Positions 11,759 to 20,300 of a DNA stretch of 64,000 nt are shown here, one piece after another. Source of the stretch: Paraglaciecola arctica (GTDB lineage Bacteria > Pseudomonadota > Gammaproteobacteria > Enterobacterales > Alteromonadaceae); assembly GCF_018861065.1 (NCBI RefSeq), contig NZ_JAHKQO010000039.1, positions 62,001-126,000 of the forward strand. Reading direction: 5' to 3'. The notes beneath the pieces were generated by a model. It did no database searches. It saw only the letters and a list, made by a program, of their open reading frames with translations, and was not told where the DNA came from. Positions within the stretch are counted from its first letter, which is position 1; each line of letters starts with the position of its first letter. Position numbers and translations under genes: made by a program.

Positions 11759-11788
11759 ATTATAACGAATTAAGGTTTAGTGATGCAA
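11759..11788 (-). promoter_or_regulatory. Predicted thrS promoter
   Basis: On the minus strand TTGCAT (11788-11783) and TATAAT (11764-11759) are separated by 18 bases. The perfect -10 box and position fit the thrS leader. The -35 box overlaps the first codon of the divergent START-domain gene. Confidence 0.6.
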
Positions 11789-12433
11789 CGCAAAGCAACA
11801 AAAACTACTATTATCATTGCGGTTTTATCAGGTTTTTTTCTCAGTTTTGCAAGCAGAGCAAACGATTGGGAACTTGAAAAACAACAAAATGCAGTCAGTA
11901 TTTACAGCAAGTCAACTGATTCTGGTTACAAAGAGATCAAAGTTACCACCACAGTCGAATCCAATCCTCACGCATTGATTGCCTTATTTAATGATGTGTC
12001 ATTTTCTTCGCAGTGGATCCATAACTGTATTGAAGTAGAGACATTACAAGAGGTGTCTCCTTCGCAACGTTTGGTGAATACATTTTTTGAGGCTCCATGG
12101 CCTGTAAAAGACCGCGATATGGTTACCCTATCAACCATTACTACTTCGAAGCTCGCGGTTCAAATAGAAATATCAGATAGAAGTGATGCAATCCCTCAAC
12201 ATGATAAATTTGTGCGCATGCAAAACATGCATGGATTATGGGAAGCAGTTTCATTGGAAGAAGGAAAAAGCGAAATCACCTACACTGGAGGTGGCAATCC
12301 TGGTGGCAACCTACCCACTTTTATCGCCAATAAAGAATTGATTACCTCTATGTTTAATACCTTTCAAAACTTAAGAAAAGTGATTGTACTAGAACAATTC
12401 CAACCACTAGTCTCCTCTGCCTCTGTTGAATAA
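11783..12433 (+). CDS. START-domain lipid-binding-like protein, exported
   Basis: The protein of about 216 residues has a cleavable signal peptide (hydrophobic residues about 8-25, likely cut after ASRA) followed by a START-type domain: NDWELEKQQNAVSIYSKS, the SQWIHNCIEVETL segment, WPVKDRDMV and GGNPGGNLPTFIANK are features I know from bacterial START proteins of gammaproteobacteria. Members bind a hydrophobic ligand in a helix-grip cavity; the ligand here is unknown and the location should be periplasmic. I prefer the ATG at 11783 (AAGG seven bases upstream) to a GTG at 11780. The gene is divergent from thrS. Confidence 0.85.
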   Translation: MQRKATKTTIIIAVLSGFFLSFASRANDWELEKQQNAVSIYSKSTDSGYKEIKVTTTVESNPHALIALFNDVSFSSQWIHNCIEVETLQEVSPSQRLVNTFFEAPWPVKDRDMVTLSTITTSKLAVQIEISDRSDAIPQHDKFVRMQNMHGLWEAVSLEEGKSEITYTGGGNPGGNLPTFIANKELITSMFNTFQNLRKVIVLEQFQPLVSSASVE

Positions 12434-12461
12434 CAAACGGGGAAATAGTCAAAGCCCCCTT

Positions 12462-13151
12462 CTAATGAGACCTTTTCTTAAAATCTTGGGTTTCAAAATA
12501 AACGGATTTAAGCGAACCACACACGTCCAATAAAGCGTTCAAGTCTTTATCTTCGGGCACGAGTGTCTTGGTATTTATCGTCTTTGGGCAGCTGCTAGCG
12601 TCTGCCAACATAAGAATATGATCAAAGCTTGGCGCGCTTTGAATTTGATAGACCAACAGACTGCCACCATTGTCCAATGCTACAGCGTCATATTTTTTTT
12701 CAACACTGGCCGGAGATATATCTTCTAACATTCGTAAGTACACTTGTTTACTTAGAATGATTTCAATATCTTTAAATTGTAAACTGCCTTCTCGCTCAAA
12801 ATGACCATTGTAAACATCAACGTTTACAGATATCGCTTCACCATTAATCAGCCTTTGAAGATCAAATAACTCTGGTTTCACCGTTACCATGTCAGTATTT
12901 TTAACCAGTTTAAGCAGCGAATCATGTTGCGTTTCAATTTGATAGATAATTTGCGCGTTGTGGGGTTTTCTATACAGTGGCATATGAGATGCGTAAAGGT
13001 TTCTCCCATGATTAAATAATACCATGCCATGAATGCCCACATATCCGTGATCTAATGGTTCTAAGTGAGTCGGTTTGTGCTCTTTCGTAAGTACACTAGT
13101 AGGTAACACAAATAACAAGACCAATACATTTAATATTGCAAAACGAACCAT
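12462..13151 (-). CDS. Exported protein of unknown function
   Basis: The 229-residue protein has an N-terminal signal peptide (MVRFAILNVLVLLFVLPTSVLT). The mature part contains HGYVGIHGMVLFNHGRNLYASHMPLY, a histidine-rich segment reminiscent of small secreted proteins found beside START-domain genes in this order, but I cannot name the family. Two cysteines near the C-terminus (SSCPKT and DVCGSL) could form a disulfide. It is convergent with the START gene, 28 bases away, and divergent from the kinase-like gene. Confidence 0.65.
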   Translation of the reverse strand: MVRFAILNVLVLLFVLPTSVLTKEHKPTHLEPLDHGYVGIHGMVLFNHGRNLYASHMPLYRKPHNAQIIYQIETQHDSLLKLVKNTDMVTVKPELFDLQRLINGEAISVNVDVYNGHFEREGSLQFKDIEIILSKQVYLRMLEDISPASVEKKYDAVALDNGGSLLVYQIQSAPSFDHILMLADASSCPKTINTKTLVPEDKDLNALLDVCGSLKSVYFETQDFKKRSH

Positions 13152-13376
13152 CGCAAACCTCTAACGCTTATAAAGCCCGCAATCATACTTATTTTGTTCA
13201 CTAAGGAGAATCATTAACCTCATAGATTCCATTGATATTGGAAGAAATACACCACGCGAAACACAGTGGTTAATTACTGATTAATATAATAACGTCTTGA
13301 TAGAGAACTTAATCAACCATACAAGTTCAATACTTACACCATAATTAGCTGATAACACGTCTTAAAAGGTTTGAAC

Positions 13377-14237
13377 ATGTGGCACTTTATCAGTGAACAA
13401 ATTAGCGAAAGTATTCAACAAGAATTTATATGTGACGATATTCGTGAAGTTAAGGCTGGAGATAGTCACAAAGCCTATAAAATATCAGACGGAAAACAGC
13501 GTTTCTTTGTCAAGACCAATGAAAAATTTCAACTGTCTAACTTTGAGTCCGAACGGGAAGGATTGGAGCACATAAGCCAAACCCAACTATTCAAGGTACC
13601 CAAAGTGATTTGTTCGGGATTAGTGTCAAACCATAGTTATCTAGTCTTAGAATACATCACTATCACTCAAGGTGACGATCCAAGCTGGTTTCATTTTGGT
13701 CAAGCTTTGGCAAAATTACATCACAATCACACTCAACAAATGTATGGATGGCAAGAAGATAATTTCATTGGATTAACACCGCAGCCCAACCTTTGGCAAA
13801 AAAAATGGAATTGCTTTTTTGCTGAACAACGCATTGGATTTATGCTGCAGTTGTTGTCTGAGAAAGGCATTGTTCTAGCTAATATCGAAAGCGCAGTGGG
13901 CTCTGTTAAACACTTGCTCTTAGGTCATAAACCCAAAGCATCTATGCTCCATGGTGACCTGTGGCAAGGTAACACGGGTTTTCATTCAAATCAGCCAGTC
14001 ATTTACGACCCAGCTTTCTATTTTGGAGATCGAGAAACTGATCTAGCCATGACCGAATTATTTGGACGTTTTCCAGAGAGCTTTTACCAAGGCTATGCAG
14101 ACATCTGGCCTTTAGACGAGGGCTATCACTATCGAAAACCTATTTATCAACTATACCATGTATTAAATCATGCGTTACTTTTTGGAGGGCACTACATTGA
14201 TAGCGCAAAAATCACTTTAAAAAATCTAGACAGCTAA
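13377..14237 (+). CDS. Fructosamine kinase family protein (YniA-like)
   Basis: The protein of about 286 residues has the aminoglycoside-phosphotransferase-like kinase fold of the fructosamine/ketosamine-3-kinase family. An N-terminal nucleotide-binding part has FFVKTN and LVLEYI; the catalytic loop is MLHGDLWQGNTGF and the metal site YDPAFYFGDRETDLAMTELFG. Family members phosphorylate ketosamines on glycated proteins or small molecules, leading to deglycation. I start at the ATG at 13377, which has AAAGG seven bases upstream, rather than a TTG two codons earlier. It is followed by an SDR gene 95 bases on. Confidence 0.88.
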   Translation: MWHFISEQISESIQQEFICDDIREVKAGDSHKAYKISDGKQRFFVKTNEKFQLSNFESEREGLEHISQTQLFKVPKVICSGLVSNHSYLVLEYITITQGDDPSWFHFGQALAKLHHNHTQQMYGWQEDNFIGLTPQPNLWQKKWNCFFAEQRIGFMLQLLSEKGIVLANIESAVGSVKHLLLGHKPKASMLHGDLWQGNTGFHSNQPVIYDPAFYFGDRETDLAMTELFGRFPESFYQGYADIWPLDEGYHYRKPIYQLYHVLNHALLFGGHYIDSAKITLKNLDS

Positions 14238-14332
14238 ATTACCAAACTTTTAGGTTTCCTTTTCGCCCAGCTCTATTTTTTAAGTGCTTTCTTTTATATC
14301 CTTGACTTTTGATACTTTAAGTTACTAAGAAA

Positions 14333-15076
14333 ATGGAAAACAAAGTCACCCTCATTACTGGCGGGGCCAAACGAATTGGCGCACATACCGCAAAATATCT
14401 ACATACATTTGGTTCTAACATTGTGATTCACTGCAACGAATCACGAATGGAAGCAGAAAAATTGTGTAGTGAACTCAATCAAATCAGAGCAAAATCCGCA
14501 ATGTTGGTGCAAGGTGACCTTTCTGATATGTCCAACATTGAACGTGTAGGACAACAAGCTATAGATTCATTTGGGCGTTTAGATGTATTAATTAACAACG
14601 CCTCGTCATTTTATGCCACTCCTTTTGGCACAATAACCAGCAACGACTGGCAAAGCTTAGTCGGCAGCAATATGCAAGGCCCATTGTTTTTATCTCAATA
14701 TTGTACCCAAGCGTTGACCCAAAACAGCGGCGTAATCATTAATATGGTGGATATCCATGCCTTTAGTCCATTAAAAGACCATACCCTTTACTGTATGGCA
14801 AAAGCGGCGTTAGTCACCATGACACAATCTTTAGCGTTAGAGCTCGCCCCTGAAATACGTGTTAATGGTGTCGCTCCAGGCGCTATTTTATGGCCAGAGA
14901 TGCAAATTAACGAAGAGGATAAACAGCAAATCCTTAGCCAAGTACCAGCACAGCGCTTAGGAACAATGCATGAAATCGCTCATACAATAAAATATCTCAT
15001 CGAAGCTACGTACGTATCAGGGCAAATCATAGCGGTTGATGGAGGACGCAGCATTTCTTCTTATACCAAAGGCTAA
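14333..15076 (+). CDS. SDR-family oxidoreductase, pteridine-reductase-like
   Basis: The 247-residue short-chain dehydrogenase has an NADP(H)-type glycine motif (ITGGAKRIG), the structural NNAS, and the active-site tyrosine/lysine pair in LYCMAKAAL. The segment LAPEIRVNGVAPGAILWPE is characteristic of the pteridine reductase (PTR1/FolM-like) branch, so reduction of dihydro- or biopterin-type substrates in the cytoplasm is likely. The downstream lipoprotein gene starts five bases after its stop, so the two are probably co-transcribed. Confidence 0.85.
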   Translation: MENKVTLITGGAKRIGAHTAKYLHTFGSNIVIHCNESRMEAEKLCSELNQIRAKSAMLVQGDLSDMSNIERVGQQAIDSFGRLDVLINNASSFYATPFGTITSNDWQSLVGSNMQGPLFLSQYCTQALTQNSGVIINMVDIHAFSPLKDHTLYCMAKAALVTMTQSLALELAPEIRVNGVAPGAILWPEMQINEEDKQQILSQVPAQRLGTMHEIAHTIKYLIEATYVSGQIIAVDGGRSISSYTKG

Positions 15077-15081
15077 AGCTT

Positions 15082-16089
15082 TTGCGCTATCACCTTTTCA
15101 TACTCTTTCTGATAGTGTTACTTTGGGGTTGTGACAGCAGTCATCAACTCCAGAATGATTTACAAGAATATCAAGAACGTATGGCTAATGTGTTGGATGA
15201 AGAAAGTCCTGTGCAACTCACCGTGAGTTTGCGCCCCTATCCACCTCTGAGAGAATTACAACAAAACCTTCCCGAGACAACGATAAAACTATTTGAATTT
15301 TACGAATTTAAACACTGCGAACTGTATTCTCTTGTTGCACAGCGCAATACAACTCTTGGCAACCTACAGTTACCTTCCACTCGATACGTATACGAGAGAC
15401 AATTAATCAATGGATTACAGCAATGCCTGGAAGATACGCAAGATCCAAAACTAAGGGAAAAATTGGCCAATTGGAAACAAATTAAAGTAGGGCAACTACC
15501 CATGGTTTGGGCAAATTTAATGCAACTAAGTGCTGAAATGAAACAAGGATTAAGTTCAAACTATGGATTCGTAAAAGGAGACGAACGGGATGGCCTTATA
15601 CAAAGCATCAACGCACTAAAGTTCCTACTTCATATTAATCGAAACAATCAGCTCCAAAGTTCAACGTTGGAACAGCACCTAAAAATATTAAAAGATAACT
15701 CACTACCAGCAAAATTATGGTTAAGCCAACTCACCCTTTCGAAAAACCTACCACCCACTACTTTGTGGCTAGAACAACACACTAGCGACCTAAGATGTTC
15801 CAGTTCCCGATCACGGCAAAAGTTAGAGTATCTAACGAACGTCTTTCAACGGTTTTTCATCGAAAAAATCCAGCCTACCGCTAGTCAAATAAACAACTAC
15901 CACTACCAATTTAGTCCAATTTTCGAATTGATTATGGTTCACCCTGATTTGTCGCCTCACTTTAAAAAACACGTGAAACTGAACCAGCAAGGTTTTGACA
16001 CCTATAAGGTAGCGATGCAGCAACACATCCAATTTTGGCAAAATTTATATCAACGTTGTAACAAACAACCCGGCAAGAAAACGCAGTGA
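15082..16089 (+). CDS. DUF3080-type lipoprotein
   Basis: The 335-residue protein begins with a lipoprotein signal peptide whose lipobox ends LLWGC (Cys17). The mature part resembles the DUF3080 family of gammaproteobacterial lipoproteins (LREKLANWKQIKVGQLP and WANLMQLS region) and is largely helical. Its function is unknown. The start is a TTG at 15082, supported by AAGG nine bases upstream inside the end of the preceding SDR gene; the lipobox position agrees with it. It is translationally close to the SDR gene. Confidence 0.78.
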   Translation: MRYHLFILFLIVLLWGCDSSHQLQNDLQEYQERMANVLDEESPVQLTVSLRPYPPLRELQQNLPETTIKLFEFYEFKHCELYSLVAQRNTTLGNLQLPSTRYVYERQLINGLQQCLEDTQDPKLREKLANWKQIKVGQLPMVWANLMQLSAEMKQGLSSNYGFVKGDERDGLIQSINALKFLLHINRNNQLQSSTLEQHLKILKDNSLPAKLWLSQLTLSKNLPPTTLWLEQHTSDLRCSSSRSRQKLEYLTNVFQRFFIEKIQPTASQINNYHYQFSPIFELIMVHPDLSPHFKKHVKLNQQGFDTYKVAMQQHIQFWQNLYQRCNKQPGKKTQ

Positions 16090-16208
16090 TGACCTATAAA
16101 TAGTATGCCCATAACGCAAATACGACTTTGCAGCTTTCTATAGTGTTCCAGTTAAAAGCAAGGTTTGTACGATTGCTGCGCAATCAATCAATATAATCAA
16201 AAAAGGAC

Positions 16209-16237
16209 TTGCAGATAGATAGTCACGTCGTTATTAT
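16209..16237 (+). promoter_or_regulatory. Predicted tRNA-Val promoter
   Basis: TTGCAG (16209-16214) and TATTAT (16232-16237) are separated by 17 bases and followed by a GC-rich discriminator (ACGCGCCGC), as expected for a stable-RNA promoter. It lies about 50 bases before the tRNA. Confidence 0.65.
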
Positions 16238-16285
16238 ACGCGCCGCTTCGAAGTCTCAGGCTTCAAAGTAAACACATCAAACAAT

Positions 16286-16362
16286 ACAACCGTAGCTCAG
16301 CTGGTTAGAGCACCACCTTGACATGGTGGGGGTCGGTGGTTCGAGTCCACTCGGTTGTACCA
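16286..16362 (+). tRNA. tRNA-Val (anticodon GAC)
   Basis: The 77-base gene folds as a cloverleaf. The acceptor stem pairs ACAACCG with CGGTTGT, the D arm is GTAGCTCAGCTGGTTAGAGC, the anticodon arm is CCACC-TTGACAT-GGTGG with anticodon GAC, the T arm is TCGGTGGTTCGAGTCCACTC... and CCA is encoded. It is nearly identical in its core to Escherichia coli tRNA-Val(GAC). It stands at the boundary between core genes and the carrageenan locus. Confidence 0.98.
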
Positions 16363-16397
16363 ATTTTCTCCTTTTAAATCAAATTCTTACATCATAC

Positions 16398-16457
16398 TTT
16401 TGTGACCGTTTCGGTGGTTATCAATGAGTAATCGCAATTTGTGACCATTTTGTGACC
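16398..16457 (+). repeat. Three direct repeats of TTTGTGACC beside the tRNA
   Basis: The stretch 16363-16656 has no gene. It holds three copies of (T/A)TTTGTGACC at 16398-16407, 16437-16446 and 16448-16457, the last two almost abutting. Short direct repeats downstream of a tRNA can be integrase arm sites or scars of integration; no integrase gene is visible, so the meaning is open. Confidence 0.55.
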
Positions 16458-16656
16458 AAAACAAGATTTAACGATATTTTAGACATAGTTTTAGTGAGCC
16501 CCACCTAAGCTGGCCACTCATACAGTTACTTCAACTATTAAGAGAGCAATAAAGTATCATTATAGATGTCTCATTCGGCCAAAAAGCTGACCCAACTGAT
16601 GCACAATTAAATATGACAGCTAAAAATAAGCGAATAACGAAATTTTCTTTTTTCGT

Positions 16657-16914
16657 TTAATTAATATCAGGCGAAAGCCGCTGTAAAAATGTTTGAAGTT
16701 CGTAAGATGTAAATTTTTCAGTGATACCATTTGCAAGGTTTCTTGCTTGTGCTGGAGTTACGCCTAATGCCTGAACAATTGTTTTAATCGGTGCGTTTCT
16801 CAAATCCAATGTTTTGTGAATTTGGATCATTAAGTCTGAACATTCTTTATCAAGCAAATCTTGCTCAGGTGATTCTGATACCACATCGAAAATGTTGTCG
16901 TAGTTCAAGGTCAT
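16657..16914 (-). CDS. Small XRE-type HTH protein (antitoxin-like)
   Basis: This 85-residue protein contains a helix-turn-helix of the XRE/HTH_37 type (PIKTIVQALGVTPAQARNL followed by ANGITEKFTSYELQTFLQRL). Similar short proteins are the antitoxin/repressor halves of HigBA- or RelE-type toxin-antitoxin pairs. No toxin gene is visible on either side, so it may be an orphan left from a former pair. It lies between the tRNA-Val and the first carbohydrate gene, a typical place for island remnants. Confidence 0.6.
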   Translation of the reverse strand: MTLNYDNIFDVVSESPEQDLLDKECSDLMIQIHKTLDLRNAPIKTIVQALGVTPAQARNLANGITEKFTSYELQTFLQRLSPDIN

Positions 16915-17251
16915 TAGAAATATTTATAAATTAGTTGCTAACGATAACGACCTACTTTACAACAAACCCTACTCTATTTCACTCCTAACCGTATTCGTAA
17001 TAATTGACAGGTTAGCTTGTAAACGCCCAAAGCGGACATGCTGGAATGTGTTTGATAGTCTTGACGGGGCAATTTTAAACCAAGGCAGACATCAACGTTC
17101 AACAGTCATTTTAAAGTGTTCTATCCATTGCCACTTGACTCACAATTTATTCTGTTGAGTGCCTAAAGTTTTTTATAAGTATTAAAGGGTAAAATGTATA
17201 TACAAAATTATAATGATGCTAAAGACTACATTGGCCTACACTATGGCATCT
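16915..17251. other. Intergenic stretch without a recognisable gene
   Basis: I see no open reading frame of quality here and no clear repeat. The fragment CCAAAGCGGACATGCTGGAATG near 17030 has the look of non-coding island DNA in marine gammaproteobacteria, but I cannot assign it. It separates the antitoxin-like gene from the terminator of the GH82 gene. Confidence 0.4.
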
Positions 17252-17280
17252 ATAAAAAAGCCAGTAGTCAACTACTGGCC
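17252..17280 (-). terminator. Terminator of the GH82 gene
   Basis: On the minus strand GCCAGTAG-TTGA-CTACTGGC is followed by TTTTTTA, about 75 bases after the stop codon of the iota-carrageenase gene. Confidence 0.85.
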
Positions 17281-17354
17281 TTGATACAAGTCATAAACAA
17301 AGAACCTAGCTAAATACCTAGGTTTTCATTGCTTACTAATCTTAATTTTAATAA

Positions 17355-20300
17355 CTAATTAATGTAATTCCAACGAGCATCTGTACATGCAGGTAACTGA
17401 ACTGCCGTACCGTAATTTGTCACAGTAGGATTCAATCTAACCGAATGGCTATCAATGATATCATGGTGAGCGCTAGGGAAACCATTAGCAGTTAAATCAT
17501 AAACATTAATATTAAAGTTATAATCAACGCCCGCTACCATGTGATTTTCAACAGGTGCAACAGAGTCCCCCATGAATATCTGAGCGCTGTTTGGCCACTG
17601 ATTACTGGCTGCAATACAAAGGTTTTCCGCAGTGGGAATGTAGTACAGGTTATTCAGTTTTAAGTGGGCATCAGTGCCATAGTTTGCCGTAACGTTATAA
17701 ATGTAAGACTCTTCAAACCAACCTGGTTTTAAGTTAGTTCTTTGGTGAACTGCATCTAAACACGCCTTAGTTTCATTAATTCGGGTTGCCCATTGCTGCA
17801 CACCACGTCGGTAGGTTGTACCAGCACAACCATCGCCATAAGTTGAATTAATTTCTGCCATCCAATCATTTTTTTCTGTACCAGTTGGGCTAAACAACTC
17901 TACAAAGCCACCATCAACGCGTACCGCAAAACTACAACTATTTGCAGTTACTCCATTAACTTGAACAGAACCATTTTCTTGGAAGTGAGGGCCAAACATA
18001 ACTGGCGCCAAACAATTCGAACCACGAATATCTTCGGCAAAAATATTATGTATTCCACCTTTATCCGGTGCACCTTGCCCAAATTCTTTCAAAGATAAAT
18101 TATCGGTCTCCATACGCAGGGTGATACCGCCTTGAGAATGTAGGTTTCTGAACAAAATGTTATCAGCCATATACATTTGGATCACACCATAACCAAATAA
18201 AGAGTTACTTTGATCGATGTTTTCAACAATACCATTGGTAGGTCCGTAGAAAACGCCGTCTCGTGGAGTAGGGCCAACTAAGAACGAAGCAAATACCGTT
18301 TTGTTATCTTTAATCTTGATGTTTGAGAACTTAAAGTTTTCGATATCACCCATCTTAAATACTGCTACACGTTCATTATTCGGGCTGGCTGTTGTCGTTC
18401 GATCTATTGATAAATCAACGGTAAATCCATCATCTAAGCCTATCATACTGACATTTTCAGCCTTACCTTCGCTACCGTTACCCATTTCAAACAACCATAC
18501 GTTATACCCACCGCCTTGAGACATATGGAAAGTGGCACCTTGGTTTACTTCTAGATGAACGTTCGATCTTAAATGTAAGCTACGTACATAGTAATCACCA
18601 GCAGGAATAGTTAACTTACCACCGCCTAAGTTATTACTAATATCATCAATTGCGGCTTGTAGATCAGCAGTATCATTTTTACTGTTGTCAGCTGAAACTT
18701 GAGTATTCACCTGATAATCAGTTACAGCGTCTCGAGTGACATTAAATGCATTTGGCGTCGTGTAGAAGGTTGAGTCGTTGACTGCCAACGGTTCTGTGCG
18801 GCCATTTGAGGTAAAAGTACCCGAACCATCATGCACACCGTAGTCTGGTAATGGCTCGTTATCGTCACCAGTATCCGCAGGGCGAGCTAAGGCATTATCA
18901 CCAATTAACACATAGTCATCGATAATCACTTTGTCACCTTCTTCTAACCCACCAAAAAAGAAAGAAGGCAATACGTCAACAATATCTGCACCTGTGGTCA
19001 ACACCCATGTATCTGGTACTGAGAAAGTAGCTTGGTTAGTGTTCAGATCAATAAAGCTTACTTCAACCCAATCACCAAATTCAGCGACGCTTACTGTCGC
19101 GGTATAATCTGGCGATATAGCTTGTGCGGCGGTGACTTTACCAAACTTGCCACCGTCCAGTGTCACATTCCAAGGTAATAAATGATGCTTAATAGAAACG
19201 TCGCCATCACCTGTGTTGCCGGCGCCTTTCTCAACTTTAACGCGTAGCGTAACCGACTGGATTTCAGATTCGACGGCACCGCCACCAAATACTCCACTCC
19301 AAGGGTTGCTATTACCCCATTTGTGCCAGAGTAAAGATTGGTTGTTGATGTTCACGTTTTCGCTAGTATCAACATAAGAAATAGCATCGCTGTTATCAAA
19401 GCTTGTGCCTTCTTCCAAACCGATTGTGCCGTAACCATTTAATACAAAACCCCAACCGCCGTTTTGTGCCACAGTGGCGTCATTAAAGTCGTACTCAACT
19501 GTAAAGTCAGTAGGTACGGGTAATGGTTCGCCGACTATTGAAATGGCCTGGTAGTCATCAATATAGATTTTATCGCCTTCTTCTGTGTTACCAAACTTAA
19601 ACTCTGGATACACATTTAAATCACCGCCATTAGCGCCCACCCAATCGGACGGGATAGTAAATTCAGTTTCGTCACCTTGTAAAACCAATTCGATTTCTAC
19701 CCAGCCCGAAGTGCCAGCAGGCACAACGCCTACAAATTTTGGTGCTGCTGCAATGGCCGCTGGGTAATTAACTTGTTTGTTGCCCGTCACTAAACCGTAA
19801 GGCAATAAGTAGTGAATCACCTCTACATCTTTTTCAGTTACTAACTCAGTTTTCACCCATAACTTAACGCTGGTAATAGTGTGTCCGTGATTAGAAAATC
19901 TAGCAGTGAAAGGATTCGCAGACCATTGCTGCAAATAAAGGCCATTTTGCTCTGGGTTAATATTCACGCTGGCATCGGTATAAGAAAAAGCAGAACCACT
20001 ATTACCGGTTCCCTCTTCAAATGCCATCACCCCGCGATCAACAATAGTATATATCCAACCTTGGCTACCTTGATTAGGCGCTAGGTTATTGGTATCAAAA
20101 TCATAATTAAAGGTGAGTACGTCACCTAGGTTATATTCTGGCTCATCAACACCTCCGTCATTATTCCCACCACCAGTGTTACCGCCGCCAGTTCCTGGAT
20201 CAGTGTCATCGACAGGCTCGCAACATGGGTTTTCTAGAGGTTCAGCACTAATTAAATAGTTATCGACGTAAACTTTGTCTCCTACTTCTAAGCCGTCAAA

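Noticed and set aside
16398-16457. CRISPR array
   Set aside because: Only three 10-base repeats with unequal spacing are present and there are no cas genes.
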